Positions 27,702 to 37,459 are shown, counted from the stretch's first letter. The stretch: DNA of 64,000 bases from Microbacterium murale (GCF_030815955.1 NZ_JAUSXK010000001.1:3100001-3164000), one strand, 5' to 3'. Notes: a model not told the origin generated them from the sequence alone. Program-made: numbers and translations.

Positions 27702-30371
27702 TCACCCGGTGTTCTGCAGGCCGGCGGCGACCCCGCTGACCGAAAGCAGCAGCAGTCGACGCTGTTCGTCGTCTGCCCCTGAGCCGGATGCCGTCGAGCG
27801 AAGCTCGCGCAGGGCACGCAGTTGCAGCAACGACAGCGCGTCCACATACGGGCTACGCAATGCGACGGCTCGCTGCAGGATCGGCTTGTTCTCGAGCAGT
27901 CCGCTGCCGCCGGTGAGACGGATGACCCATTCCTTCGTCAGGGTGAGCTCGTCGAGCACCAGTTGCGCGAGATCGTCGCGGTCGCCGAGAGCGAGGTATC
28001 GACGTGCGATGCGCTCGTCGGTCTTGGCCAGGCTCATCGCGACGTTGTCGACCATCGTCTGGAGCAGCGGCCAGTCGCGATAGGCGTCCTTGAGGAGTGC
28101 TTCGTCTCCGACGCTCTCGAGAGCCGTTCCGAGTCCGAACCAGCCGGCGAGGTTGATGCGCGCCTGCGTCCAGGCGAAGACCCAGGGGATGGCGCGGAGG
28201 TCTTCCAGCGATTCCACCGAGAGGCCGCGGCGTGCGGGGCGCGAGCCCAGCGCGAGCAGTCCGATCTCTTCGAGAGGCGTGACGGTGGCGAACCATGGTG
28301 CGAAGCCCTCGGCCTTGACGAGGGTGAAGAACTTCTCGCGTGAGGTCGCGTCCATCACCCGTGCGACCTCTGCGAAGCGCGTCGCTGCACTGCTGGTCCG
28401 CTGTTCGACACCCGGCGAAGACGCCAGCAGAGTAGCGGCGGCGACCTGATCGATGTGTCGCATCGCGATGGCCGGCTCCCCGTACCGCGCGAAGATCGTC
28501 TCGCCCTGCTCTGTGAGCTTGAAACGTCCGTCGACGGAATGCGGCGGCTGCGCGAGGATCGCGGAGTTCGCCGGGCCTCCGCCTCGTCCGAGCGCGCCGC
28601 CCCGACCGTGGAAGAGCGTCAGCGCGATACCGGCATCCTTCGCCCAGAGGGCGATCTTGGCCTGCGCTTCGTACAGCGCGAGGTTCGCGGCGACAGGGCC
28701 GACGTCCTTCGACGAATCGGAGTATCCGAGCATGACCTCGAGCCGATTGCCGGTGGCAGCCATGCGTGCCCGGAACTCCGGGTAATCGACGACTTCCGCG
28801 AGGATCTCCGGCGCGGCCTGCAGATCGGCGAAGGTCTCGAACAGCGGCACGACGTCGAGCACCGGCACGTCATCGCCCAGTGCATGGCGCGCGAGGCGGT
28901 GCACGTTCGCGAGATCTTCGGCAGACTGCGTGAACGACACGACGTAGCGGCCGGCCGCGCGGGGTCCGTAGGTGCGCTGGATGTCGGCGATCGCACGGAA
29001 GACCTCGAGCACCTCGAGCGTCTTCTCGCTGAGCTCTGCACCGGCATCGAGCTCGGCCAATGCCTCGCGGTGCACCTGCGAGTGCTGACGCACCTCGAGT
29101 TCGGTGAGATGGAAGCCGTAGGTCTCGACCTGCCAGATCAGATGCTGGATGCCGCCGAACGCGTGCCGGTTCGCGCCGGACGCGGCCAGCGAGTCCTGCA
29201 CGGCACGCAGGTCGGCGAGCAGGTGCTCCGGGTCGTTGTAGGCGCCGGGGCCGCCCAGTCTCGTCTGCGCGACTCTGTTCGCGAAAGCCAGCAGAACGCG
29301 GCGGTGCGGTTCTTCCGGCGACCGGGCCGCGATATCCGCCGCAGTGGCCTCATCCGTGTCGACGAACGCCTCCCACAGAGCCACGACAGCGGTGCTGGGC
29401 GGAGTGCCCTCGGCATCGAGCGTGAGACCGCGGCCGATGCGCTCGATCGCACGTTCGAGGCCGCGAAGCACATGGTCGGACGCGATCTGCGCCGCTTCGC
29501 GTGTGACGGATGCCGTGACGAAGGGGTTGCCGTCGCGGTCGCCACCGACCCACGAACCGACCCTCACGAACGCGGGAACGACAGGGGCGCTCGCCCCGGA
29601 GTCCTCGCCGCGCAGAGCATCATCGATGCGGCGGTAGACGTGCGGAACCGTGGTGAACAGGGTCTCGTCGAACACCGACATGACCGTGCGCACTTCGTCG
29701 GTGGGCGAAGGCTTCTGCGCGCGCAGCGGCGCGGTGCGCCAGAGCGTATCGACCTCCTCGAGCATGCGCCGGTGCGCGCGGTGCTGTTCTGCGCCGCCGT
29801 CGCTCGCGCCGTCGTGCTGCGTGAGGAGCTCGGAGAGCCGACGGATGCTGGCGGAGACCGCGCGACGTCGAGCCTCGGTGGGGTGAGCCGTGAACACCGG
29901 ATGGAAACGCAGGTCCTTCAGGCGCCGGGTGGCCTCTTCATCGCCGATCTCCCGGCGCAGCTGCGCGTATGCGGTGGCGACCGTGTCCACCGCATCCTCG
30001 CGTCCAGGGTGGCCTGCGCGCTCGCGCAGGATGCGCACGCGCTGGTGCTCCTCGGCGAGATTCACCAGATGGAAATAGCACGTGAAGGCGCGCGCGACCT
30101 CGTCGGCCCGCTCGACGGTGAACGAATCAGCGATCTCGCTGGCGCGCTCGAATGCGTAGACGCTCTCGTGTTCGTACGCCTGGATGGTGGCCAGCCGCAG
30201 CCGCTCGACGTCTTCGAACAGTCCGGCGCTGCCGCATTCGCGCAGCACCTGACCGAGCAGGGCGCCGAGCATGCGGACATCGGCACGCATCTCGTCTGGG
30301 ATCCCGCGTCCGGCTTCGAAACGACCGATGACGCGGATGGCCTCTGTGTTGGTGGGCTCAGGAGTCACCAT
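27702..30371 (-). CDS. ppc: Phosphoenolpyruvate carboxylase
   Basis: Fixes bicarbonate onto PEP to give oxaloacetate, refilling the TCA cycle. The 889-residue protein has all hallmark motifs: VFTAHPTEARRRAV with the catalytic histidine, GYSDSSKD, and the glycine-rich FHGRGGALGRGGGP. The C-terminus ends in NTG, as in functional enzymes whose last residues reach the active-site region. It opposes PEP carboxykinase, which is also in this window. The gene is divergent from nhaA. Confidence 0.97.
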   Translation of the reverse strand: MVTPEPTNTEAIRVIGRFEAGRGIPDEMRADVRMLGALLGQVLRECGSAGLFEDVERLRLATIQAYEHESVYAFERASEIADSFTVERADEVARAFTCYFHLVNLAEEHQRVRILRERAGHPGREDAVDTVATAYAQLRREIGDEEATRRLKDLRFHPVFTAHPTEARRRAVSASIRRLSELLTQHDGASDGGAEQHRAHRRMLEEVDTLWRTAPLRAQKPSPTDEVRTVMSVFDETLFTTVPHVYRRIDDALRGEDSGASAPVVPAFVRVGSWVGGDRDGNPFVTASVTREAAQIASDHVLRGLERAIERIGRGLTLDAEGTPPSTAVVALWEAFVDTDEATAADIAARSPEEPHRRVLLAFANRVAQTRLGGPGAYNDPEHLLADLRAVQDSLAASGANRHAFGGIQHLIWQVETYGFHLTELEVRQHSQVHREALAELDAGAELSEKTLEVLEVFRAIADIQRTYGPRAAGRYVVSFTQSAEDLANVHRLARHALGDDVPVLDVVPLFETFADLQAAPEILAEVVDYPEFRARMAATGNRLEVMLGYSDSSKDVGPVAANLALYEAQAKIALWAKDAGIALTLFHGRGGALGRGGGPANSAILAQPPHSVDGRFKLTEQGETIFARYGEPAIAMRHIDQVAAATLLASSPGVEQRTSSAATRFAEVARVMDATSREKFFTLVKAEGFAPWFATVTPLEEIGLLALGSRPARRGLSVESLEDLRAIPWVFAWTQARINLAGWFGLGTALESVGDEALLKDAYRDWPLLQTMVDNVAMSLAKTDERIARRYLALGDRDDLAQLVLDELTLTKEWVIRLTGGSGLLENKPILQRAVALRSPYVDALSLLQLRALRELRSTASGSGADDEQRRLLLLSVSGVAAGLQNTG

Positions 30372-30444
30372 TCGAGGTTAGCCGCGGGCGAGGGGCGCTC
30401 CTGACCACGTGACGGCCCGAGACGACGCGGATCGCAGGCATAGC

Positions 30445-31620
30445 ATGGGAGCGATGTCTGATTCCAAGAACCTTCTGCGCAGCCAGCAGTTCCCCGCAGT
30501 GCTCCTGCTCCTGGCGGCGGCGCTGGGCCTGCTGCTGGCGAATCTGCCGACGTACGGACCGATCGACGCGGCGCTCGGATTCCACATCGCGGTACCCGGC
30601 GTCGGAATCGACTTGTCTGTCGCGCACTGGATCTCGGACGGCCTCCTCGCGATCTTCTTCTTCGTGGTCGCGATGGAACTGCAGTACGAACTGACCAGGG
30701 GGGAACTGAATTCCTTCCGCAAGGCGGTGCAGCCCGCGATCGCCGCCGCCGGCGGGGTGATCGTCCCGATCGTCATCTACCTGATGATCGCCGGGGGAGA
30801 GCAGACCGCATCGGGCTGGCCGATCCCGACCGCGACCGACATCGCCTTCGCGCTCGGAGTGCTCGCGGTGTTCGGCAAGGGCCTGCCGGCCGCCGTGCGG
30901 GTCTTCCTCCTCGCGCTGGCGATCCTCGACGACATTATCGGCATCATCTTCATAGCGGTGCTCTTCGCGCACGACCTGAACTGGCTCTACCTGGTGATCG
31001 CGCTGGTCGGCGTGGTCGTGTTCGGCGCGCTGGCGCGCCAGCTGCCGACCGAGCGCTCCTGGCCGATCGTCACCGCGATGATCGTCGTGGGCGCGCTCGT
31101 GTGGGGTCTGGTCCTTCTGTCGGGGATCCACGCCACCATCGCCGGCGTGATGCTGGGCCTGGCCATGACGCAGTCGCCCGCGATGCAGACGCGGTATGCG
31201 CTGGAGCCGTGGGTGAACGGCGCGATCCTGCCGATCTTCGCCTTCACGGCCGCATTCGTCGTCATTCCCGCTGTCTCAGCTTCGGAGCTGTCGCCGGCGT
31301 TCTTCGGCATCGCGATCGCGCTGCCCGTCGGGAAGATCATCGGGATCATGACGTTCGGTTGGCTCGCTATCCGGCTCGGGTCACGGGGGAAGAAGCCGGC
31401 GTTGACCATCGTCGACCTCCTCGCGGCCGGGACGCTGGGTGGTATCGGGTTCACGGTGTCGCTGCTCCTGGCCAACCTCGCCTTCACTGACGATGCCGGC
31501 ATCCGAGATCAGGCCATTCTCGGTGTGCTCGTGGGGTCGTTGATCGCCGTTGTCCTGTCCGGAATCGTCGTCTCGTGGCGGGCCGCGTGGCACCGCCGCG
31601 CGGCGGCCGTCGGCACCTGA
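30445..31620 (+). CDS. nhaA: Na+/H+ antiporter NhaA
   Basis: An inner-membrane antiporter exchanging cytoplasmic Na+ for H+. The 391-residue chain has about 11-12 membrane segments and the family's ion-site motif in ATDIAFALGVLAVFG followed by AILDDIIGIIFIAV, which holds the paired aspartates. The start is a choice among ATG 30445 (AGG 6-7 bases upstream), ATG 30454 and a GTG at 30409; the conserved part begins LLRSQQFPA. It is divergent from ppc and 24 bases upstream of mazG, so the two may be co-transcribed. Confidence 0.93.
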   Translation: MGAMSDSKNLLRSQQFPAVLLLLAAALGLLLANLPTYGPIDAALGFHIAVPGVGIDLSVAHWISDGLLAIFFFVVAMELQYELTRGELNSFRKAVQPAIAAAGGVIVPIVIYLMIAGGEQTASGWPIPTATDIAFALGVLAVFGKGLPAAVRVFLLALAILDDIIGIIFIAVLFAHDLNWLYLVIALVGVVVFGALARQLPTERSWPIVTAMIVVGALVWGLVLLSGIHATIAGVMLGLAMTQSPAMQTRYALEPWVNGAILPIFAFTAAFVVIPAVSASELSPAFFGIAIALPVGKIIGIMTFGWLAIRLGSRGKKPALTIVDLLAAGTLGGIGFTVSLLLANLAFTDDAGIRDQAILGVLVGSLIAVVLSGIVVSWRAAWHRRAAAVGT

Positions 31621-31644
31621 TCTCTGAATCGACGAGGGAGCACC

Positions 31645-32310
31645 ATGACAGAGCATCCTGATCCGCTGAGGGCGGCGGTCGAGACGATGCGCGCCGTTCG
31701 GGAGAGATGCGTGTGGTCGCAGCAGATCACTCATCGTGATCTCGTGCCGTACCTGATCGAGGAGTCGCATGAGGTGATCGACGCCGTCGAGGACGGCTCC
31801 CGCGCGGATCTTCGCGAGGAGCTGGGAGACCTGCTCTGGCAGGTGCTGTTCCATGCGGCGATCGCGGCCCAGGACCCGGATGACCCCTTCGACATCGACG
31901 ATGTCGCCGAGACGCTGACGGAGAAGATGGTGCGTCGGCATCCGCATGTCTTCGGCGACGAGGTGGCGAACACTCCCGAAGAGGTGCTCGTGCACTGGAA
32001 TGCCGCGAAGGCCGCAGAGAAGCGCACTCGCACCAGCGTGCTCGACGGCGTGCCCCGGGGGATGCCGGCGCTCGCGCTCGCACAGAAAGTGCTTGGTCGG
32101 GCGGCGCGGGTCGGGGCCGGCGACGACGTCGCGCTCGCCGCTCACGATGCCGCCGAGGTCGGGGCAGCACCGGAATCCGAGGAGGAGCTCGGTGACCTGC
32201 TGCTGATGCTCGCAGCCACGGCCCGGGAGAACGGCTGGGATGCCGAACGCGCACTGCGTGAGCGCCTGCGCCTGCTCGAGGACGACGTCCGCACGGCTGA
32301 GGGCGGCTGA
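31645..32310 (+). CDS. mazG: MazG-family nucleoside triphosphate pyrophosphohydrolase
   Basis: Hydrolyses non-canonical nucleoside triphosphates to monophosphates as housekeeping. In this 221-residue protein the metal-binding signature is EESHEVIDAVE followed by EELGDLLWQV, and a second MazG-like half (SEEELGDLLLML) follows, which is the usual two-domain arrangement with one degenerate half. KMVRRHPHVFGD is a conserved family segment. It follows nhaA by 24 bases and precedes hisS; a hairpin separates it from hisS. Confidence 0.93.
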   Translation: MTEHPDPLRAAVETMRAVRERCVWSQQITHRDLVPYLIEESHEVIDAVEDGSRADLREELGDLLWQVLFHAAIAAQDPDDPFDIDDVAETLTEKMVRRHPHVFGDEVANTPEEVLVHWNAAKAAEKRTRTSVLDGVPRGMPALALAQKVLGRAARVGAGDDVALAAHDAAEVGAAPESEEELGDLLLMLAATARENGWDAERALRERLRLLEDDVRTAEGG

Positions 32311-32343
32311 ACACGCCTATCCATCGGGAAACCGGGATGATCC

Positions 32344-32388
32344 GGCGTGTCGGTGGCGCGTCGCGCGCTGACACGCCACCGACACGCC
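32344..32388 (+). terminator. Perfect hairpin between mazG and hisS
   Basis: Arms 32344-32358 and 32374-32388 are perfect 15-base complements with a 15-base loop. It lies in the 170-base mazG-hisS gap, which holds nothing else recognised. Confidence 0.65.
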
Positions 32389-32480
32389 ACACGGTCTGGG
32401 TTTTCCCCACTGGTGCGTCATGAGGCGCATCGGCGACGTTGCCGATCTGGAAAGCCTGCAAGACCTGGAAAGATAGACGC

Positions 32481-33767
32481 GTGGCTACTGTGAATGCGCC
32501 GCGCGGTATGCGCGACATCCTCCCCGCCGACAAGGCGCGCCGTGAACGTGTGCTCTCCGGCATCCGCGAGCGCTACCTCGCTCATGGGTTCGACGAGATC
32601 GAGACCCCGGCGCTCGAGGAGTACTCGCGTCTGCATTCCGGCATGGGGGGCGACAACGAGAAGCTCGCCTACAACGTGCTGCGCAGAGGACTGGATGCCG
32701 ACGCGATCCGCGAGGGCGCAGAAGACGCAGCCGCGCTCAGCGACCTCGGCCTGCGTTATGACCTCACGGTGCCGCTCGCCCGGTTCTTCGTGAGCAACCG
32801 CGGACAGCTTCCCGGTGTCTTCCGCTCCATCCAGATCGGCCCTGTGTGGCGGGCTGAGCGTCCGCAGAAGGGTCGATACCGCCAGTTCGTGCAGTGCGAC
32901 ATCGACATCATGGGCGACGATTCCTCGCGCGCCGAAGCCGAGCTGATGGTCGCCTCGCTCGACGCCGTCGACGCGCTCGGTCTCGAGGGCGCGAATGTGC
33001 GCATCAACGACCGTCGCGTGCTCGATTGGATGCTGGATGCCTTCGGGTTCACCGCCGACGAGCGACCCGGCGTGCTGATCACGATCGACAAGCTCGACAA
33101 GATCGGCCCGGACGGGATCGTCCAGGAACTGCGAGATCGCGGTGCCACAGCATCCGCGGTCGACGCCTTCGAGACGTTCCTGCGCCGCCCGCAGACCATG
33201 GAACTCAATCCGTTCGGCGAACGCCAGATCCGCAAGGCGCTGCCGGAGAACGCTCCGGATGAGATCGTCGGACACCTCGTCGGGATCGGCGAGGCGGTGG
33301 CGGCCGGACGCGGCATCGAGGGGGACATCCCCCTCGTCTTCGACCCGTTCCTGGTGCGGGGGATGGGCTACTACACCGGCACGATCTTCGAACTCGCGCA
33401 TCCGTCAGTGCCGTATTCACTGGGCGGCGGCGGGCGATACGACGGCATGATCGGTCGGTTCCTCGGCCAGCAGGTGCCTGCAGTCGGCTTCTCGCTCGGG
33501 TTCGAACGCCTCGTCGACCTCGTCGACCTCGGAGCGGATGCTGATGCTCAGGCCGTCGTGCTCGTGCATGACGCCGATGTGCCGGTGTCAGAGCTCGTCG
33601 CGCACAAGGCTGGGCTGATCCGTTCGGGCTCACGCGTGCGACTGGAGCGCAGGGTGAAGAACTTCAAGGCGCTGCTCGAGCGCTCTGCCGCCGACGGGTA
33701 CACCGCGTTCGCGACGGTCTCCGCCGGGGCCGAACTCGGGTCGTTGGAGATCAAGCCGCTCACCTGA
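32481..33767 (+). CDS. hisS: Histidyl-tRNA synthetase
   Basis: Charges tRNA-His; essential class II synthetase. The 428-residue protein starts VATVNAPRGMRDILPADKA, with motif 1 around the dimer interface, motif 2 VWRAERPQKGRYRQF, the HisA loops (RGMGYYTGTIFE) and motif 3 AVGFSLGFERL, followed by the C-terminal anticodon-binding domain. GTG 32481 is chosen because GGAAAG lies about 10 bases upstream; the 14 extra codons upstream have no family match. Hairpins flank the gene on both sides, so it is probably transcribed alone. Confidence 0.96.
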   Translation: MATVNAPRGMRDILPADKARRERVLSGIRERYLAHGFDEIETPALEEYSRLHSGMGGDNEKLAYNVLRRGLDADAIREGAEDAAALSDLGLRYDLTVPLARFFVSNRGQLPGVFRSIQIGPVWRAERPQKGRYRQFVQCDIDIMGDDSSRAEAELMVASLDAVDALGLEGANVRINDRRVLDWMLDAFGFTADERPGVLITIDKLDKIGPDGIVQELRDRGATASAVDAFETFLRRPQTMELNPFGERQIRKALPENAPDEIVGHLVGIGEAVAAGRGIEGDIPLVFDPFLVRGMGYYTGTIFELAHPSVPYSLGGGGRYDGMIGRFLGQQVPAVGFSLGFERLVDLVDLGADADAQAVVLVHDADVPVSELVAHKAGLIRSGSRVRLERRVKNFKALLERSAADGYTAFATVSAGAELGSLEIKPLT

Positions 33768-33797
33768 GCTGGTCCTCTCGGCACACCTGCACGTCAG

Positions 33798-33847
33798 AAG
33801 CACGGATGCATGGCGAAACTACGGCGTTTCGCCATGCATCCGTGCTT
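33798..33847 (+). terminator. Perfect 22-base hairpin after hisS
   Basis: Arms 33798-33819 and 33826-33847 are perfectly complementary over 22 bases, with a 6-base loop. It is the longest perfect inverted repeat seen in the window and lies just downstream of hisS. It is followed by a few pyrimidines (tttcctcc) but no true U-tract. Confidence 0.7.
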
Positions 33848-33928
33848 TCCTCCAGCCATCTGTCCGCGTTTCCGAGCCGGCGGGTGGCGTTCACGCCGCG
33901 TTCATGCTCGCGCGGTGGAATGGTGCTC

Positions 33929-34738
33929 ATGGCCCGGGTGCGCACCTCGATCGCCGTGGCGACGGCGGTCGCATCGGCGATCGTGCTGGGAGGGCGTTCG
34001 CTGCTCGCCCATCAGGCCGCGATCGCGCGGCGGCGCATCGGAAAACCGCTCGGAGAACAATCTCTGGTCGCCGACCGCGTGTGGAAGCGCTCACTCGAGG
34101 GGCGGCCGATCGAATTGCTGCTGATGGGGGACTCCCTCGCGGCGGGCCTCGGCGCAGAGCACCGCAAAGAGACGCTCGGCGGGCGGGTTGCCAAGGGCTT
34201 GGCGAAACGGATGCAGTCTCCTGTGCGGCTGCGGACCGCGGCGGTCGTCGGTTCTGAGTCGTCCGCGCTCGCCGGTCAGCTCGACGCGCTCCCTGATGAC
34301 TATCGGGCCGACGTTGCAGTGATCGTGGTCGGTGGGAATGACGTGACCCATACGATCTCGCCGTCCGCGGCGGCCGAACGATTGGAACAGGCGATCATCC
34401 GGCTCCGCGCCACGGGCGCCGCGGTCGTCATCGGCACCTGCCCGGACCTCGGCACGCTGCAGCCGGTGCCGCAGCCGCTGCGGGCCCTGCTGTCGCGGAT
34501 GTCGCGGCGGCTCGCCCTGGAGCAGACGAAGGTCGCGTGGCGCACAGGGGCCGTTCCTGTCGACCTGCGACAGGTTCTCGGCCCGACATTTCACGATCAA
34601 CCCGAAGACATGTTCAGCCTCGACCGGTTCCACCCCAGCGCTGCCGGCTATCGCGCCACAGCCGACGCCCTGCTGCCGGCGGTGCTCACAGCACTCGAGT
34701 CGCGCGCCGCACTCACCCCTCTGGCTGATTCCCGCTGA
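33929..34738 (+). CDS. SGNH/GDSL-family hydrolase, membrane-anchored or secreted
   Basis: A 269-residue esterase or lipase-like protein. Block I is LLLMGDSLAAGLGA (nucleophile serine), block III VVGGNDVTH and block V DRFHPSAAGY (catalytic Asp/His), so the active site looks complete. A single hydrophobic stretch near the N-terminus (SIAVATAVASAIVLGG) suggests a signal anchor. The start is uncertain: ATG 33929 has GGTGGA nine bases upstream, ATG 33920 abuts it, and a longer frame runs through the hisS hairpin. The 3' end overlaps the convergent VOC gene by 26 bases. Substrate unknown. Confidence 0.85.
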   Translation: MARVRTSIAVATAVASAIVLGGRSLLAHQAAIARRRIGKPLGEQSLVADRVWKRSLEGRPIELLLMGDSLAAGLGAEHRKETLGGRVAKGLAKRMQSPVRLRTAAVVGSESSALAGQLDALPDDYRADVAVIVVGGNDVTHTISPSAAAERLEQAIIRLRATGAAVVIGTCPDLGTLQPVPQPLRALLSRMSRRLALEQTKVAWRTGAVPVDLRQVLGPTFHDQPEDMFSLDRFHPSAAGYRATADALLPAVLTALESRAALTPLADSR

Positions 34739-35225
34739 ACGAGGCCGCCCACGCCTCCACGCGCTCGGCGCTCTCAGCCGGAGACAGGTCCTCGACGCGG
34801 CTCATCAGCGACCAGCGCACGCCGAAGGGATCGCGGATGCTTGCGAAGCGATCTCCCGAGACGAAGTCGGACGGCGCTTCGCGCACGGTCGCTCCGGCAG
34901 CCTCTGCGCGCGCACAGACCGCGTCGACGTCGGGCACGTAAAGGCCCAGTGAGTAGCAGTCGCTCTCGCCGGCTGGTGGGGGAACCAGGTGGTAGTCCGG
35001 GCTGGGCTCACCGAGCTGGAGCAGTCCGAATCCGAAGTCGAGATCCGCATGCACGACGACTCCGCCCATCTCCGTGACGTCGATGACCGTCGCGCCGAAG
35101 ACGTCTCGGTAGAACCCGATCGCGTCGGCCGCCCCGACGATCGCGAGGAACGGGGTGAGAGAGGTCGCGTTGTTCGGGCGGCCGTTCGTGGTGTGGATGC
35201 CGGTGAGGGCTGATGTCGTGTTCAT
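34713..35225 (-). CDS. VOC-superfamily (glyoxalase-like) protein, PhnB type
   Basis: A 170-residue protein of the vicinal oxygen chelate fold with two beta-alpha-beta-beta-beta modules: TPFLAIVGAADAIGFYRDVFG and YVPDVDAVCARAEAAGATV, ending FASIRDPFGVRWSLMSRVED. The pattern is that of the PhnB/YdfO-like group, for which no firm activity is known. It is divergent from an AraC-type regulator, with 81 bases between, so regulation by it is plausible. The 3' end overlaps the SGNH hydrolase gene. Confidence 0.82.
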   Translation of the reverse strand: MNTTSALTGIHTTNGRPNNATSLTPFLAIVGAADAIGFYRDVFGATVIDVTEMGGVVVHADLDFGFGLLQLGEPSPDYHLVPPPAGESDCYSLGLYVPDVDAVCARAEAAGATVREAPSDFVSGDRFASIRDPFGVRWSLMSRVEDLSPAESAERVEAWAASFSGNQPEG

Positions 35226-35306
35226 GCCTTCACGCTACGAAGCGCGCGCAGGGTGGTGCTTGGAGATTCACGACAAGATGTCGGATGCCGTGACTATCGT
35301 CAGAGC

Positions 35307-36080
35307 ATGATCGACGCTCAGCGGGGGATCCTGTACCCGGCCCGGATGCCGGATTTTCACCGATTGCCACCGCCGACTCAGGCCGGGGAGCTCGTCGAAT
35401 GGTTCTGGGTCCCGGAGTGGAGCATCGAACCCGGTCGCACATCACGTCAGCATGTCGTCGCCTATCCCGCGCTCAACCTCGTCGTCGATCCTGGAGGCGT
35501 CGAGCTCGTCGGCGCTTCCACCACGGCGACGCATCGAGATCTGGTCGGTCGAGGGTGGGCGGTCGGCGCGCTGCTGAAGCCCGCATCCGTGGCGGTGCTC
35601 GTCGATGATCCTTCGGTGCTCCGCGACGACTCGACGCCGTTCGACGCTCCTGATCTGCTCGCCGCTGTGAGACAGGCGATGGAATCCGGTGACGACTCGC
35701 GTCGCGAACGTGCGGCGCTGGTGTTCTCAGAGTGGCTCATCGAGAAGGTCGGACTGGTGGGGCCGGCAGCGCGGCAGGCCAACGAGATGGCGACACTGCT
35801 GATGGCGGATGCCGCGATCACGCGCGCGGAGGATGCGGCGGTGCGCCTGTCCATGTCAGTGCGCACGCTGCAGCGTCTGGCACATCGGCACGTGGGCCTG
35901 CCGCCTGCCGCGATGATCAGGCGTCGACGGCTGCAGGAGGCGGCCCAGCGAGTTCGGGAGCAGCCCGATGTCGACCTGTCGACGCTTGCCGCCGACCTCG
36001 GCTACGCCGACCACTCCCATCTCACGAACGACTTCCGCACGGTATTGGGCATCGCGCCGAGCACCTATCGGGCGTCCTGA
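35307..36080 (+). CDS. AraC-family transcriptional regulator
   Basis: A 257-residue regulator. The N-terminal domain (about residues 1-140) resembles the uncharacterised sensor domain often found before actinobacterial AraC DNA-binding domains. The C-terminal domain has two helix-turn-helix units: AAVRLSMSVRTLQRLAHRHV and LAADLGYADHSHLTNDFRTV, ending GIAPSTYRAS. ATG 35307 is chosen over a 54-base longer frame without family similarity. It is divergent from the VOC gene, its most likely target, and convergent with the APC permease. Confidence 0.87.
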   Translation: MIDAQRGILYPARMPDFHRLPPPTQAGELVEWFWVPEWSIEPGRTSRQHVVAYPALNLVVDPGGVELVGASTTATHRDLVGRGWAVGALLKPASVAVLVDDPSVLRDDSTPFDAPDLLAAVRQAMESGDDSRRERAALVFSEWLIEKVGLVGPAARQANEMATLLMADAAITRAEDAAVRLSMSVRTLQRLAHRHVGLPPAAMIRRRRLQEAAQRVREQPDVDLSTLAADLGYADHSHLTNDFRTVLGIAPSTYRAS

Positions 36081-36135
36081 CGCCTGCCGTCCTGACCCGT
36101 CGACCGGTGGGCCCGCACGTCGACCTTCTTTGCCC

Positions 36136-36219
36136 GCACACATGCAGGGCGATCGTACGGATGCAGGTCCATCCGACGGCGTGTCGCCCTGCATCCGTGT
36201 TCCGACCCTGCAGGTGTGC
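36136..36219. terminator. Nested double-stem hairpin between AraC and APC genes
   Basis: An outer stem pairs 36136-36149 with 36206-36219 (13 of 14) and an inner stem pairs 36157-36167 with 36188-36198 (11 of 11). It lies between convergent genes. The arms also share GATGCAGG/CCTGCATC units, so other foldings are possible. Confidence 0.6.
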
Positions 36220-36228
36220 AGCGTCATC

Positions 36229-37459
36229 TCAGCGACGAAGCGCGCGCAGCCGCAGCATCCGGTACGCCACTCCGATGAGCACGACGCCGGTGCCGATCAG
36301 CGTGGCGAGGATGGGCAACGTGTTCACCAGCACCAGACAGCCGAGCGCGCCGAGCACCTGCAGGGCGCGCGGGTAGCGCCGAGCGTCGCCGGACTGCCGG
36401 AACGCCGCGGCGTTCGCGATCAGGTAGTACAGCAGCACTCCGAACGACGAGAACCCGATCGCGTTGCGCAGATCCGCGAACAGCACGATGACGATGACGA
36501 TCAGCGCGATCGCGATCTCGGCTCGATGCGGCACCTTCCAGCGGGGATGAACGGCGGCGAGGAACGTCGGCAGGTCGGACTCCCGCGCCATCGCGAGCGT
36601 CGTGCGGCCGATTCCGGTGAGAAGGGCCAGTAGTGCTCCGAGGGATGCTGCAGCCGCCGCCACCCGCACGACAGGCGCGAGCGCCGACCACCCGGCGACA
36701 TCGACCACGGCGGCGAGCGGCGCGGTCGTGGACGCGGCATCCCCTCCCAGTGTGAGCAGCACGATGACGGCGACCAGCGCGTAGACGACGACCGCGCCGC
36801 TGAGTGCAAGCGCGATGGCCCTGGGGATCGTGCGTGCGGGGTCGACGACCTCCTCGCCCATCGTCGCGATGCGCGCGTAGCCGGCGAACGCGAAGAACAG
36901 GAGCCCTGCGCCCTGCAGCACGCCGTATGCGGTGAGATCGGGGAGGGGAGCAGGAGTGGCGGCCGAGGACGCAGTGAAACCTCCGGCCACCACCCACGGC
37001 CAGTCCGATCAGCGAGACGACCACGAGGATGCGGGTGAGAAGCGCCGTCCGCGTCACACCGAAGCAGTTCACCGTGGCGAGGGCGGCGACGGCGATGATC
37101 GCGACCGGCACCTGCCAGCCCTCCGGTGCGGCGTAGGCGGCGAACGTCAGTGCCATCGCGGCGCAACTGGCGATCTTGCCGATCACGAAGCACCACCCGG
37201 CGATGAACCCCCACCATGGCCCGATCTCGGCGCGCGCATACGCGTAGGTGCCGCCGGAGACCGGATGCACTGCGGCGAGCTGTGCGGATGAGGTGGCGTT
37301 GCAGAACGCCACGACCGCGGCGATGGCGAGTGCTATCAGCAGCCCGGAGCCCGCCACCTCGGTGGCCGGGCCCCACACCGAGAAGACGCCGGCGCCGATC
37401 ATCGATCCCAGGCCGATCGCGACGGCATCCGTGAGGGTCAGTCGGCGTACGAGTTCCAC
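36229..37459 (-). pseudogene. APC-family amino acid permease, frameshifted
   Basis: The first 155 codons encode the start of an amino acid-polyamine-organocation permease (LTDAVAIGLGSMIGAGVFSVW, PVSGGTYAYA). At a CCC run at 36993-36995 the frame changes: removing one base lets SLIGLAV continue as VVAGGFTASSA and into a fully open second part with the remaining membrane segments (GLLFFAFAGYARIATMGEEV). Joined, the protein would be about 409 residues with some 11-12 segments, normal for the family. As written, the product would be truncated and followed by unrelated residues. A one-base insertion in a short homopolymer suggests either a recent loss or a sequencing error. Confidence 0.88.

Noticed and set aside
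36136..36219. Possible mobile-element end or CRISPR-like repeats with GATGCAGG units
   Set aside because: Only inverted pairs at one place, no target-site duplication, no spacer regularity and no associated genes; a terminator between convergent genes is simpler.
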